This document shows, one piece after another, positions 46,978 to 59,033 of a DNA stretch of 64,000 bases (positions are counted from its first letter, which is position 1; each line of letters starts with the position of its first letter). The translations under genes and the position numbers were made by a program. Location: NCBI GenBank assembly GCA_037157565.1, contig JAZHRO010000073.1, positions 12,406,501-12,470,500 of the forward strand, given 5' to 3'. The notes below the pieces were generated by a model, which was given only the letters and a program-made list of their open reading frames with translations, did no database searches and was not told the origin of the DNA. Source of the stretch: Thalassia testudinum (lineage: Eukaryota; Streptophyta; Magnoliopsida; Alismatales; Hydrocharitaceae).

Positions 46978-48396
46978 ACACCACCCAACCCCTGGGTTGG
47001 TGTAGCCAAGCCAGATAAGGCTAAGGCCCTATTAATCAGATGGTCCTTATGAATCAGATGACAAGATTTTTCGTTTTACATTCTAATTCTTGAAGAAAAT
47101 TTGTCGCACAATCGATTGAAAGTGATTCCCGCCTCTTGGCTAACCCAGCCAAGAAGTTGAAAGCACCTAGTAGTATGACAACAAATTCTGGTTTAATTCA
47201 TGTTTTAAAATTGATTTTAGCCCGTTTTCTTCAGTTGGGGTTTTCTTTTGGTGAGTGGCCCACAAGGTGACCAACTCATTGGCTAAGTACTAGACTTGAT
47301 AACGTCTAGGTTAGCCAAAATGTGGTCTCTAAGTTGTAAGCCTAAAGGTGTAACCTAGGGTGCATGCAATTCTAGGGTTTTGTTCTTTTGTCTTCGACAG
47401 ACCACAAAAATTTCAATCAGTTCTCTAGCAAAATTTGGAATCCAATTAACTTGAAATTTGACTAGTAGATTCCTTTTCCACTTATCTTTTCAAAGAATAT
47501 TTTTTTGGAATTTTTACTATTTCAACCAAAATTTTAAAGATTTTTGAATGTCAGGGGGTCAGATCTAGAATTTTGACCCTTGGTCGATTTTTGCTTTGAA
47601 ACAGTATCAAATGACTTTCAAAATTCGAGAAAAATATGGAAAATAAATTTAATGAGATCAGCTTTCAAACCCCACCATTTTTAGTCAAAACATATTCACG
47701 GATTGCTCGAAATTACTTTTCAAATTTTGAAAAATCTAAAATCTGAGTCAGTCTGACCCCCTTACACTTTGTGAATTTTTAAAATTGTATACTTGGAATT
47801 TCTTCAAAAAAATAGTGCCATTTGAAAGATGGTTTGAAAATAAAGGTCTAGCCCAGATTTCAGATTTTTTTTGTTCTCTAGTTTTTTGGCAATCGAATTT
47901 TTAAAGTAGACATTGAAATCTGGCCAAAAATCAGAGAATGGTGGAGAAGCTTTTAAAGATGGTTGAGTTTGAAATCCAAACTTTCCACCAAAAGTGTTTC
48001 TTTTTTTAAAAACTTTTGCACGTTTTTTTTTTCAAAAAGGATTTTTTTTTCAAAGTGTTATTTTTTGCTTTTTCAAACTAACTTAGGATTCAAAAAGAAA
48101 CCTAATCTGGATTTTTTTTTTTGTGCTTTTTTTTCTGATTTTTTTTTCTTCTTCATGAAAATGAATAAATTTTTTTCCCTTATTTTTTTTAAAAGAAATT
48201 TCCGGAAGCAAATCTAATCCTAGGGTTTACAAGAAAACCTAGCCTAAGAATGGATGTGCACCTGATTTCTTTTTCTGCGCTCGACATGTGCGCAGATCCT
48301 ATTTTTTTCCTGAGTTGTCCTGCACATCCAAAAATAAAGTAGAGGTAGATTTGTCAGTGGTAGTTCAAAAGATCGAAATCAAGGAAAATGACGTTG
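46978..48396 (-). other. Untranslated leader of element E2
   Basis: No gene is seen. There are long T runs at 48000-48190 (A-rich in element sense) and short scattered open frames with no domain. It lies between gag and the primer-site remnant. Confidence 0.6.
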
Positions 48397-48411
48397 CCTC
48401 CCTGGCAATGG
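48397..48411 (-). promoter_or_regulatory. Half primer-binding site of element E2
   Basis: CCTCCCTGGCAATGG on the plus strand is the reverse complement of TTGCCAGGGAGG, the 3' half of the primer site seen intact in C at 13302-13325. The other half and the end of the LTR are deleted, with LTR sequence starting directly at 48412. Confidence 0.7.
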
Positions 48412-49886
48412 AAGGTGGATGTAGCTAACCTAAATGTGAATGGGTGCCAAGAATGGGATGGGTGCAAATGAACACCCCTTAGGTTTTCTATAGACCTAAG
48501 GGAGTCTTTCTAGAGAAGTGTGGAACTCTCTAGAGAGAGCTCCAATGAGTGGCCGGCCAAGTGAGAGAGAAGTGGTTCTTAGATCCACAAAAAGTGGATC
48601 TAAGAATTGAATGCCTCTTAGTTGCTAAATTTGGCAACGAAGAGTGGGGCCACCTCAAGAGAGTTATAGAGAACTCTAGAGGAGTGTGTGTGCGTGAATG
48701 GGCGTGTGTGTGTGTGTGTGTGTGGTTGTGCCCTAGGTGGCTAAGAGGTCTAGGTTAGGTCCTAAGGGGTTTGGGTAGGTGTATGCCTTGAATTAGGGTT
48801 GCAAGCCCTAATTGCTAAGGGGGAATTGCAATTAAACTTAACCTAAGTTTACTTGAATGAGTGTGAACCTAATTGAGAGTGAAATAACTCAATTAGGTTG
48901 GGCTTAGGTCAATTGGACTCTCACTAAGTCCAATTGGACATTTGTGGGTTGAGATCTGAGCTCAATTGGACTTAATGAGTCCAATTGACTTAGGTAATGG
49001 TAATTGACTATGATCTAAGTCAATTGGGTTTGGTGAGGACCTAATTATGTTGTTAGGGAGGTCAAGAGGTGGTGTACTAGGGTTAAGGTACCTTAATTTA
49101 GGTTCCTATGGTGTTGGAATTGGGTCTAGGGAGCTGGAGATCTAAGATCGAGGCTTGAATCTCAAAACAGGAATTGGAGAACAGTTCCAGACGTCCAAAA
49201 ATAGAATCAGATGACTTATACTCAAAAATCAGAAGTCTATACTTGTCTGGACATCCAATCAGAGTCAGGAAGAAGTTAAGGTTCTATCTTGGGTATTCTG
49301 CAGAAATTGGACGTTTGACAAAGTGTCTGGACGTCCAATAACACTGCAGAAGTGGGTTGAGGTGTGAGTGAGTTGGCTAAGGGTTTTGGACATCCTATAA
49401 CTTATCTGGACATCCAGAAAAGGGTTGGAACTAGGGTTTTAAGGTTTCCTAGGGTACGGTGACCTAATCTAAGGGTGGCTAAGGCTTGGGGAAGTCTCTA
49501 GGCTATCCTAGGGCTAGGATGGACCAAAGCTCTTCACATTTTACTACTTTATTCCTACTTAATAGAATAGCATACCTTAACTCCCTCACTTCATTATTCC
49601 ATATATCTAATCTAAGTCTTCTGCTCTAGTCTTGCTTCAATACCCATTATTCCTGATCCAGCTTCAAATCCAGCTCTAGATCCTGCTCCAGATCTAGCTT
49701 TTGATTATCCTATTGCATGCAATTGACATAATGCACTTAATCAGCACATTATAACATTGTTTTATGCATAGCTAAAGTAAAGCAGTAAAGATGCAGATAA
49801 CGCTTATGCATGCATGAATTACCCTAACTTATGCTAAGTTCTAGCCTAATTTAGGTTAATTAAGACCTATGATTACTACTCAATCA
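48412..49886 (-). repeat. 5' LTR of element E2, truncated after the promoter
   Basis: It matches 37735-39246. It ends with TGATTGAGTAG in minus sense at 49886. The transcribed R-U5 part is missing, and the TATA region has changed to ttttctatag (48486-48495 on the plus strand). The GT repeat (48703-48725) and the CAATTG and GACGTC motifs are retained; the 56-bp palindrome is not. Confidence 0.8.
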
Positions 49887-49891
49887 CCGAC

Positions 49892-51064
49892 CGATCTATT
49901 AAGTCACCAAAAGTAATTCTTGAGGATGTCATAGTTAGGGTACATGATTTCTATTTTCCCATGGATTTTGTTGTCTTAGACATGGATGCTCCTGAGAATG
50001 TGAAGAACACACCGATCATACTAGGGAGACCCTTTCTGGCCACTGCTAGGGCCAATATTAATTATGAGGAGGGCCAAATTGAATTAAAATTTGGGAGCAA
50101 GACGCTGAGGATCAACATCTTTAAGGCCCAATAAGGAATCAACCGCGAAGTTGTAGAACATATTTACAATATCAAGGCTGTGGTTGATGACCTATGTATC
50201 GAGGAAAACCCGACTATTTCTGATCAACCACAAGAAGATCAAAGCTCACAATTAGAGGAATGTGAACCTAACATAGATACTCCCATAACTCCTTCCTTTG
50301 CTCCCGACACCCACCCTGAACCACCTACTGCTGCTGACAACCCAATTATGGAATTAAAGCCTCTTCCCAATCATCTCAAATACATTTTTTGGGTTCCAAT
50401 CAGACGTTTCCTGTGATTATAAACTCCCGACTCACACCTGATCAAGAAACATGCTTGATTTCTATTCTCCAGCAGCATTGGAGAGCCATTGGATGGACTC
50501 TCGATGATCTGAGTGGTAACAGCCCTTCATACCGCACACATCACATCTATACAGAAGAGGGCTCAAGACCATCCTGTGAAATGAAGAGATGCCTAAATCC
50601 AAATCTGTAGGACGTTGTGAAAAAGGAGATCATCAAGTGGTTAGATGCAGGGATCATCTACCCAATCTCTGACATTAGATGGGTGAGTCCAATGCAAGTT
50701 ATGCCTAAGAAGGAAAGGCTCACCGTCATCACAAATGAAATTGAAGAAACCATACCGACCCATATAGCAAACTCGTGGAGAGTCTACATTGATTACAGAA
50801 GACTCAATTCCTCCATGAAGAAGGATTAATTCCCACTACCATTCATTGATCAGATCATCGAGAAACAAGCAGGAAATCGATTCTTTTGCTTTTTGGATGG
50901 GTACTCCGGTTATAAACAGGTCGCAATCCATCCCGAGGACCAAGAGAAGGCCACCTTCACTTGCCCCTTCGAGACGTATGCATTCCGAAGGATGCTATTC
51001 GATTTCTACGATGCACCCGCTGCTTCTCAGCGATGCATGCTTACCATATTTTAGATATGGTAGG
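49892..51064 (+). pseudogene. Element D: second half of protease and first half of reverse transcriptase
   Basis: It opens mid-protease (DRSIKSPKVILEDVIVRVHDF, IILGRPFLATARANINYEEG). The active-site half is absent because E2 abuts here. An acidic post-protease linker (50180-50380) leads into RT: VINSRLTPDQE-type start, KKEIIKWLDAGIIYPIS (50617-50829), WRVYIDYRRLNSS, then FCFLDGYSGYKQVAIHPEDQ and FRRMLFDFYDAPAASQRCML. Stops or shifts occur near 50400, 50608, 50827 and 51052. A solo LTR splits it immediately before the catalytic FMDD region. Confidence 0.85.
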
Positions 51065-52931
51065 TGATAAATCGATTTTTCGCTTTCGATTAAGTTTTGC
51101 AAATGAAAAAGCATGTTGTTGTAGTATTTAAGTGGTGGAAAAATCGATTAATCAATAATTAAAATAACCACTCACAAAGGTGCGGGTCATGTCCACAGAG
51201 AGGCAATGATGCAATAAAATCTCGATTATTTCATATTCTTTCATCAAGTGCGAAATCCCTAATCAAATCCGACATGAAATGCGATGGAAAGAAGATGCAC
51301 AATAACACAAAAATATAAGGGTATATGTGTAATTTTTCCTCATTGAAATATTCAATAAATATATGATGATTTTATGTAATTTTCAAATAACATATATTAG
51401 AGAAAATTTATGCACATTTTAATACCAAAACCGATGTTGAAACATGTGAATATCAATATTCATGCAATTATCAGAAAGCATGAGTGTGCAGTCACAATTT
51501 TGCCACAATAAAATAATCATAAATTAAAATTGATTTTGGTGGCAATGGCAGTAAATGTAATTTTTAATGGGGAAGAAAACAGAGAATTTCTCCTCTCTCT
51601 TCCTCGCTTGTGCAGCCAGGCATGGCTGGTTGCGAGAGTCGACAGGGAGGTGCACCTCGACGAGGGCTACGCAACGGCGGTGACATGGCGGCCGGAGGTG
51701 GCCAGATGGAGGAGGATGGCTGCTGGCCTGTTGGAGGAGGAGGTCACTGTTGCAGCCCACGCGGCTGCGTGCTGCGCGCTGGCGTAGGTGCACGGGGGTG
51801 CGGCCTCTCTACTTCCTGCTGTGCAATGCCTACGAGCGTGGGTTGGAGGAAGCGGTGGACGGTGGGTGCGGCGCTAGGCGATGGAGTAGGTATGTGCAAT
51901 TGCATGCCTGCAAAGAGCAGTGGTAGCGAGGGCGCGCTTCGGTGGAGGGCACATTGCAGGCGGTCTAGCAGGGCGCTGGTGGCAAGGCCATGCTGCGGTG
52001 GAGGGTGCACTGCGGTGGTAGCGTGCTACAGGCGGGATCGCTGGTGGGGGCGCGGGCACCTGCAGGGGTGCGCCTGCAGTGGAGATGGCACGGGTGCTTG
52101 CAAGTAGTCTAGCAAGGCGCTAGTGCAGGCGCGGTGTAGCGGGCACTTGCGGTGGAGGCGCTGATGGCGTGGCTTGCAAGGGCAGGTGCAGCACCTACAG
52201 AGCGCTTGGCTGTGCTTAGTGTTGGCTGGTGTAGCACTTGCAGTAGAGGCTGTGGCCAGCAGTGGGTCTTTGGGTGCGGTGTGCGTGGACCTTGAAGGGG
52301 AAATTGAGGAAGGTGATAAAGGATGGGTGCAGTGAGAGATGGGGCTTGCACATTGTCACCATGCACGCCGTGGAGCCGATGAAGGTGTGGTGAGGTTGGA
52401 GTATCCTTCAGGCCACAATGTTCGCCTCTACCATATTGCAAGCTTCGTTCATGGTGTATGCTCTGTCCACAGTGTTGGTGGTGGCTAGGGAGAAGGTGGA
52501 TCCCTGCAAGGGGGAGGAAGAAGATCCTCCTCTCCTGTGCTCCACCTCCTCTTAACTCCTCTCTTCCACGCTAATCAAGGGATTTTCAAATCCCTTCCTA
52601 ATTTTAGCCGACGCCTGTTGGGTTCCGTTGGCCATAGGTGGAGATATTTGTGGGGGGGGGGGGGGAAATATCTTTCCACCCCCTATTCTTTTCCACATTT
52701 GATCCTCCTCCCTCTTCTTCCCGATTATTAGAGTAGATTAATTGGAGAAGATGAGTGCGCTATTGCGGGTTCCTACATGAAATATAATTACATAATAAGC
52801 AATAGAAGAAATGTAAACTTAAATAATGACACATGCAATCATTTAATGAACAAATGTGATTATTAACCAACATACAATGTTAGAATTGAATTACTTAGGC
52901 GTAATAATAGTCCATTAAAAGGGACTCATCA
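51065..52931 (-). mobile_element. Solo LTR (E1 family) inside element D's reverse transcriptase
   Basis: It starts TGATAAATCG and ends GGGACTCATCA, is 1867 bases long, and is flanked by GTAGG at 51060-51064 and 52932-52936. Orientation is minus by comparison with the E1 LTR. It has a G/C- and CpG-rich central part (51600-52440) and a run of 14 G at 52652-52665. The reading of D's RT resumes exactly after the duplication. Open frames in the G/C-rich part overlap in several frames and lack domains, so I call none. Confidence 0.9.
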
Positions 52932-52936
52932 GTAGG

Positions 52937-53900
52937 TGAATACCTTAAGGCCTTCATGGATGACTTCTCGGTATTTGGAGAATCATTTGATGATTGCCTC
53001 CTGCATTTGGTCCAAATCCTCAGGCGGTGCATTGACGTGAATTTGGTTTTTTCCTAGAAAAAGAGCCACTTCATGGTACCTGAGGGAATTGTACTGGGAC
53101 ATCTCATCTCTAAAAAAGGCTTCTAGGTTGATCGAGCCAAGGTAAATTTGATTTCCAAACTCCCTATGCCTAGCTCGATCAAAGACATCCGATCCTTTTT
53201 GGGGCATGTTAGCTTTTACCGTCGATTCATTCCCGATTTTTCGAAAATCACGCACCCTCTGACTAATCTTTTATCTAAGGATGTTCCCTTTGAAATTTTT
53301 GAGGAGTGCACTCAGGCATTTGAGATCTTACGTGATCGAGTTACCCAAGCACTTATTCTGCAGTCCCTTGATTGGTCTCAACCCTATGAGATCATGTGCG
53401 ATGCATCTGATTAAGTTGTGGGTGCGGTACTTGGCCAAAAAATAGATGGGAAACCCGTGGTCATCTACTACGCTAGTAAGACACTTGACGAGGCTCATTG
53501 TAACAACACAGTTATCAAGAAAGAGCTGCTAGTCGTCGTATTTGGCCTAGAAAAATTCAGATCTTATCTTTTGGGTTCCCACGTCATCATATACTCGGAT
53601 CACACTGCTGTGAGGCTCCTCCTCATGAAGAAGGATGCGAAACCTCGATTAATCTGCTAGATCTTGTTGTTGTAAGAATTTGATCGCGAGATTCATGATA
53701 AAGCAGGAAAACAGAATGTGGTAGCTGACCATTTGTCCTGTCTTCCTTCTTTTGTCTTCGACCCGTCTGGTCCGATCAACGAGCATTTTCCGGATGAGCA
53801 CTTGCTAGTCATTCACAATCTCCCATGGTTTGCTGATAATGTAAGCTACTTGGTTATGGGGAAAGTTCCGCTAGATTGGGTGACTTCTAGGCGGGACTAA
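52937..53900 (+). pseudogene. Element D: reverse transcriptase (rest) and RNase H
   Basis: It starts with the catalytic box (FMDDFSVFGESFDDCL, 52955-53000), then IDVNLVFS, HFMVPEGIVLGH, and SSIKDIRSFLGHVSFYRRFI (53148-53414). RNase H follows: MCDASD, stop, VVGAVLGQ (53418 on), [20 protein letters not shown], then VVADHLSCLPS near 53720. In-frame stops at about 53056, 53137, 53412, 53660 and 53672 break it. The family, Athila-like Ty3/gypsy, follows from FMDD and the RNase H wording. Confidence 0.85.
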
Positions 53901-55113
53901 TTGATTGCCGAGGCGAAGTACTATATTTAGGAGGAACCATACCTTTTCCACATTGGCAATGATCAGGTGATCCGAAGATGCATTCCTGACAATGAGGTCA
54001 AACACGTAATATCATTCTGTCACGACCAAGCCTGCAGTGGCCACTTCTCTGGGTGTAAAATCGCAACGAAAATTCTTCAGTGTTGATTCTTTTGGCCCAC
54101 TTTGTTCAAAGACGCATAAACGTATTGTAGGGCATGCGCTCGTTGTCAAACCCTCGGCAACATGGGCCTACGGGATATGATGCCCTTAAACTCGATTATT
54201 GTGTGAGAAATCTTTGACATATGGGGAATCGATTTCATGGGACCCTTTCTCGGATCTAACGAGTTCGAGTACATTCTAATCACTGTTGATTATGTATCTA
54301 AATGGATCAAAGCCATCCCCACGAGAACTAGTGACCATAAAGTTGTCCTCCGATTTATCCAGGGGAACATCTTTACAAGATTTGAGGTTCCTAAGGTCAT
54401 CATCAGTGATGGCAGGTCTCATTTTAACAATGTGCACTTCTAATCCCTGCTGAAAAAGTACAAGGTGTCGCATCGTATCTCAACCTTACCACCCCCAGAC
54501 CAATGGACCAGTAGAACTGTCAAATCGAGAGATCAAGAAGATCCTTCAGATCAAAGTTCTGCTTGATAGGAAGGATTGGCCTACTCACCTTCTGGAAGCC
54601 TTGTGGGCCTATAGGACCACCCACAAGACTCAATTAGGCATGTCTCCCTTCTTATTAGTGTATGGAAAGGCATGTCACTTTCCTGTCGAGATGGAGCACA
54701 AGGCTTATTAGGCAGTATGGAAGTGTAATCTGGATCTGATAAAGGCTCGAATACATCATCGGTTGCAATTGAGTGAGATCGAGGAACTATGCAATGATGC
54801 ATATGAGAACTTTCATATCTACAAAGAGCGGGTTAAGGCCTTCCATAATAGGCACACTGTGTGAAAATCTTTCCACCCTAGTTAGAAAGTTCTACTCTTT
54901 GATGCCAAACTCAAACTGTTCCCAGGAAAACTCAGATCAAAATGGATTGGACCATTCTTGGTGAGACGAATCTTTGGAAATGGAGCCATTGAAATTAACG
55001 AACTCAACCCAGATTCTGTACCTTTTGTCGTGAATGGTTCGAAACTCAAACCGTTCATCGAACTCACTAACTCAAACTTGGCTGAGATATCTTTTGCCCT
55101 CCATTCTCCCTAA
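53901..55113 (+). pseudogene. Element D: integrase
   Basis: The N-terminal zinc finger region is visible (CHDQACSGHFSG with CRACARCQ), though broken by stops. The core follows: [12 protein letters not shown] (first Asp), [22 protein letters not shown] (second Asp, next Gly changed to Arg). After a frameshift near 54485 comes the Glu in GPVELSNREIK. The C-terminal domain reads KVLLFDAKLKLFPGKLRSKW and PFVVNGSKLKPFIEL and stops at 55111-55113. Numerous nonsense codons lie in the middle third. All three catalytic residues are still encoded, unlike E2 and F. Confidence 0.85.
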
Positions 55114-56760
55114 GCTCATTGCCCCCGACCGATGGCGTGAAACTCAGAGCTTAATGGGAGACAACCTGTCATCTTGTTGAAAAACCCGAAACCCTTCTTG
55201 ACACATCTTATGCTGAACTCATATTGCACTTTAGGGTTCTTGCATTAGAATAGCCGACTCCACCTCTAGTACCCGTACCTGAGCTTGAAATCATTCGCAA
55301 CAGTCACCCCGACCCGTATACCCACCCAATACCTATTCTAATGAACGATCTAAGCTGAATTCGAACCCACCTAATTTACAATGAGAACATTGCAAATCGT
55401 AGGCATGGGGGGTATTAAAGTGCAAAACACTGTGAGAATCACTTCACAAGAAAGGGTTTCATTAAAAAAAAAATTACATATTACAAAAGGCAAAAAAATT
55501 AAAAATTGAAAAAAATAAAGAATGGAGAAGGGAGGAAATTTTGTGTGAATTAATTACATATCATTCTTAAGAAAGAAAAGGGGAGGGGATATAAATGTCA
55601 AAAAAGGAGCACAATTTGAAAAGAAAAAAGAGATAGTCATTAGGAAAAGATTAAGGAATTGACTTAGTTCTAGACTAAATCGAAAAGAAAGAAAATGAAA
55701 GACAAAAAGTGCTAAGAGACAAAATGAGATTAGTATGAATGATGATCTTAGGCCTCTTGGGTTGTGATTTTAGGCTTAAAAATTCAAGTATCTGTTAAGA
55801 TCTGGATAGTCCTCAAGAGTTTGGGGAAAATATGAAGCTTAAGTATTAGGTCTAAGGCTTAGGGATTATTCGGCCTCATCAACTGACCTCTAGTTTGCGG
55901 GACTCGGTAACCTAAGCACCCCAATCCACACATAGTCTGGTTCAGTGTGCTTAATTATCAAAATCATGCAAATGCTTTAAATCTGTTTTGAAAAATAAAA
56001 TCTACCTAGATTAGGAGTGACTAATCAACATAAGTTGATTTGGAAGAGTTCCCAGCGCGAAGAGGTGGGAAATTCCCCTCGAAGATGCATAATAACATAC
56101 TATCTCCTCGGTGCTTGTCTCCTAGGATATCTAAATATCCTACAGAGGGCATGTAAGCACCTTATGCTGGTTCAAATGCCATGGGCGGTATTATCACGAA
56201 ATGTCGATTGCCAGGGTTTGGATTTGCTACAGAATGCCATGGGCAGGATTATCTCGAAATCTCGAAAGCCAGGGTTCTGGGGGTTGCCATGGGCGGTGTT
56301 ATCTCGAAGCATCAATTGCCAGGGATACGAGGATTGATGGTGCGAACTAGGAATCCAATATAGACTGTGTTGTAAAGCCAATCTGAAGCTAGAAATAAAG
56401 GAAGAAAAGAGAGAGAAAACTCTCCAAAAACAAATAAAAAATATTGTCTCTCTCTAACAAAAACGCACTGCAAACTAAACTTGGGCTAAAACATGTTACA
56501 TGTACGGGTGCTTTAACTGCGGAGTTCGACAAACCTTAGGTTAGTTCTTGTGATTCTTATAAATCTTTGTGGTGGACTGAGGCTAAACCTGGTCAGGTCC
56601 GGATCTTGGTAGGTACTTGAGTACCTCTAGGCCTACTATTGGCATTCTAACCTAATATATAAAAGAAAGCACACATCAGAGGTCTGAACATGTGGTCTAG
56701 AATTTAAGTTAATTCCATGAGATTTTGCTAAGGGACTAGCAAAAGCTATGCATGGGGTTA
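55114..56760 (+). other. 3' noncoding region of element D
   Basis: Post-coding motif TTAATGGGAGACAACC lies at 55151-55166 and an internal polypurine-like tract AGGCATGGGGGGTATT at 55401-55416. An A-rich stretch (55460-55720) follows. A hairpin is at 56123-56142, with three spaced TGCCATGGGC repeats at 56177, 56235 and 56285. The terminal tract (aaaagctatgcatggggtta) is at 56741-56760. No gene is seen. Confidence 0.75.
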
Positions 56761-57965
56761 TGATGGGCCATAACTAGCTCATTTTGATCTGATTAAGTCA
56801 TTAAATGCTCTTACATAACCGCTAGAGGATTGTAATTCATTGCATAATCATTCTGAGAGAAAGATAAGAAACCTGGGTTAAAATAATAATTTTACCAACA
56901 TATCATGAATGCAGTATAACCATGGGTTTTTCTCAAGGGTTAATTAAGGGTCAAATGGTCCTAAAAGGCTAACAAGTGGGTTAGAACAGACAGAAAAGGA
57001 TTTGTGCATGTTTTGAGAATTAAATGACTTCTGAAATCCTAAAAATAGACCTGCTTAATTAACTGAGGTTTTGATCAGGGTAAAATTCACCTAAACACTC
57101 CAAAATTCATAGAAAAATATTCTCTAGGGTTTGGTACCTTCAATTTGAGCATCAGAGCCCGTCTTGACCCAAAATAGAGTCTCATACTGACATTTGCCCT
57201 AATTTGGGTTTTTGCATAAATTACCCAACCAAACGAGGTAAAAACCTAAATCTAACTTCACCATTGGATTCCTTGGATCAAAATTAGCATTTTACCAAAA
57301 TTTGGGCCCAATCCGAGATCATCTTGACCAAGCTTGCATTTTGGTTTAGTCAGAATCTTTCTTTCTCATTTAGACCCTTAACTTTTGAATCCTCTTACAA
57401 ATAGCCCCCCAACTTCTTTGTTTTATTCATAAGCAGGTCCCCACGCCATTTTTGGAAGGTTAAACTTTCACTGTCAAGTTTCTAGCGAGGATTTCTCACT
57501 CGATTCACAATCAATCTCTCATAAATTTGAACCGAAGATTCCTTGGGAAGTTGTCTTCCATTTGAGCCATTCCTTGGGCTCCAATTCTTTATCAAAAGGT
57601 CATGCGAACCTTTCAAAAGTTCGGGTATCCTATTTCACAAAAACCTTCCAAGCTTGGAAGGCCTTCCTATGGCCTATAAAAGATCCCATGATGCACGACC
57701 AAGCTCTTCAGCAAGTTTTTGGGCACCAAATCACCCTAATCCCCCTCCTCCAGTCACCAAAAATCTTAGCTTCGACGACCTCCTTGGATCCCCCTCCTTC
57801 GGCCGTCCAACCATCAAATTGGATAGCCTAAGCTATTCCTCTCTTTGTTGCAATCCTCCCTAGCCAAAGGGAGGGCATCCCTCCGTCTGAGTCATTGTTG
57901 CTGCCTCACCGCTTCCTCCTTCTTCGACTCCAGTCGATCAATAGTAGAGCCCTCCGCATCCCAAC
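56761..57965 (+). repeat. 3' LTR of element D, first part
   Basis: It begins TGATGGGCC (about ten bases shorter at the start than the 5' copy) and follows the D 5' LTR closely. The TATA box (ctataaaag) is at 57674-57682. TR-GAG interrupts it at 57966. Confidence 0.85.
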
Positions 57966-58370
57966 TGTTGGTGCTAGAGCACCACGATCATTTGTTTTGA
58001 TGATAACAAAACACGTGTTATTTAACATTTGCAATTTGAGTCCTAGATTTCAGGTCAATTGCAGATGAGGACGTGTTTAGACGGAGTTCAAGCTCGCATC
58101 CAGGACGGATTGGAGGAGCTTGACGGAAAACAAAGGAGGTTCGCGTGGAGCGAAAGATTGGAGATGGAAGACAAGAAGAATAGGATAGATTCTTTTTTAT
58201 CCTTTCATGTATCTCTTGTATTTATTTTCTTGCTCTTTATTTTCCTTAGACATTATGTTAAAGAGCCTCAAAGAACCCTAACAGTAGTCCTAGGAACACC
58301 TGCACAACCCTAGGATACTTAGGTTTTCTGTAGAACACTTAGAAAACCAATATAGGGTTAAAATAGAATT

Positions 58371-58916
58371 TCCAGACGTCTAATTCACGAATCAGACGTC
58401 TGATAAAGAATTTTAAGACGTCTGACTGTTGTTTCAGACGTCTGATAACTGTTAGGCTGGACATAGTTAGTTCTGTCTGATGAAATCAGACGTCTAGACC
58501 TTAGACCAGACGTCTTAGGAGACGTCTGATGACTTTGCCAGACGTCCAGTTAGTGGACCGTTGGCTGGCTTAGAAGACACTCAAAATTATGACCGTTAGA
58601 GCCTTATCAGACGTCCATAGGACTTTCCAGACGTCTGATAAATGACCGTTTTGCCTCGGCTGACCCAAAATCTCTTCTCAGAGATTTTCTAGCCGTTGCA
58701 ACGTTTGGAAATCAATTCCCACAGTAAAAGTAGGTTTCCAGACGTCCAGACTTAGTGCCAGACGTCCTGTATGTCGTCTGATGGACTTGCACAAAAACCC
58801 TGTTTAGAACTGATTCAAGCCAGGGAGAAACCCGCATAGAATCAGACGTCTGACCTTGAAATCAGACGTCTTAAAGTGGCCTTCCAGACGTCTGATGCCA
58901 GAATTAGACGTCTGAT
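58371..58916. repeat. GACGTC palindrome array in the TR-GAG LTR (copy at 62194-62739)
   Basis: By eye there are sixteen occurrences of AGACGTC in 546 bases, many as the palindrome CAGACGTCTG followed by ATAA or ATG. The ACGT core with flanking C is the C-box type recognised by plant bZIP factors; a role as enhancer or packaging signal is inference. Confidence 0.9.
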
Positions 58917-59023
58917 AACCCTGTCAAATGCAATCATTGTCCTGATTTCAGCCTGATTCTCTTGGGCTTTGCACCCAACGGCTATGGAAGCTTTTCCAAG
59001 CCTTCCAAAACCTTCCTAAGGCC

Positions 59024-59033
59024 TCTATAAATA
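59024..59033 (+). promoter_or_regulatory. TATA box of TR-GAG (second copy at 62847-62856)
   Basis: CTATAAATAG is a canonical plant TATA box, followed after about 25-30 bases by a likely start region (gtaacacaaacacaac). It is preserved in both LTRs. Confidence 0.8.

Larger units (their letters stand above)
36900..49886 (-). mobile_element. Element E2: Athila-like gypsy element with gag and pol
   Basis: This is a minus-strand element. The 3' LTR is on the left (about 36900-39246), followed by a noncoding region (39247-41253), integrase, RNase H, RT, protease, gag (to 46860) and leader. Half a primer site (48397-48411) and a truncated 5' LTR (48412-49886) complete it. Right flank CCGAC (49887-49891) belongs to D's protease; no matching left flank was found, so the left side has been rearranged together with E1. 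The LTRs share the promoter and U3 but the right copy lacks everything downstream of the promoter. Confidence 0.8.

Noticed and set aside
48000..48190. Possible terminator or structural T-run
   Set aside because: The T-runs are simple low-complexity sequence in the E2 leader, without a hairpin or conserved counterpart.
51610..52107. 165-codon open frame in the solo LTR
   Set aside because: CpG-rich noncoding LTR sequence with overlapping open frames on both strands and no homologous frame kept in the E1 LTR.
55114..56760. Envelope-like third gene after integrase, known in some Athila elements
   Set aside because: I find no long frame, signal peptide or membrane pattern in D, A or F at this position; the region is A/T-rich with regulatory-looking motifs only.
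58059..58313. 84-codon open frame repeated exactly in both TR-GAG LTRs
   Set aside because: It is U3 sequence. Identity in the two copies reflects LTR duplication, and the hydrophobic stretch is insufficient to propose a protein.
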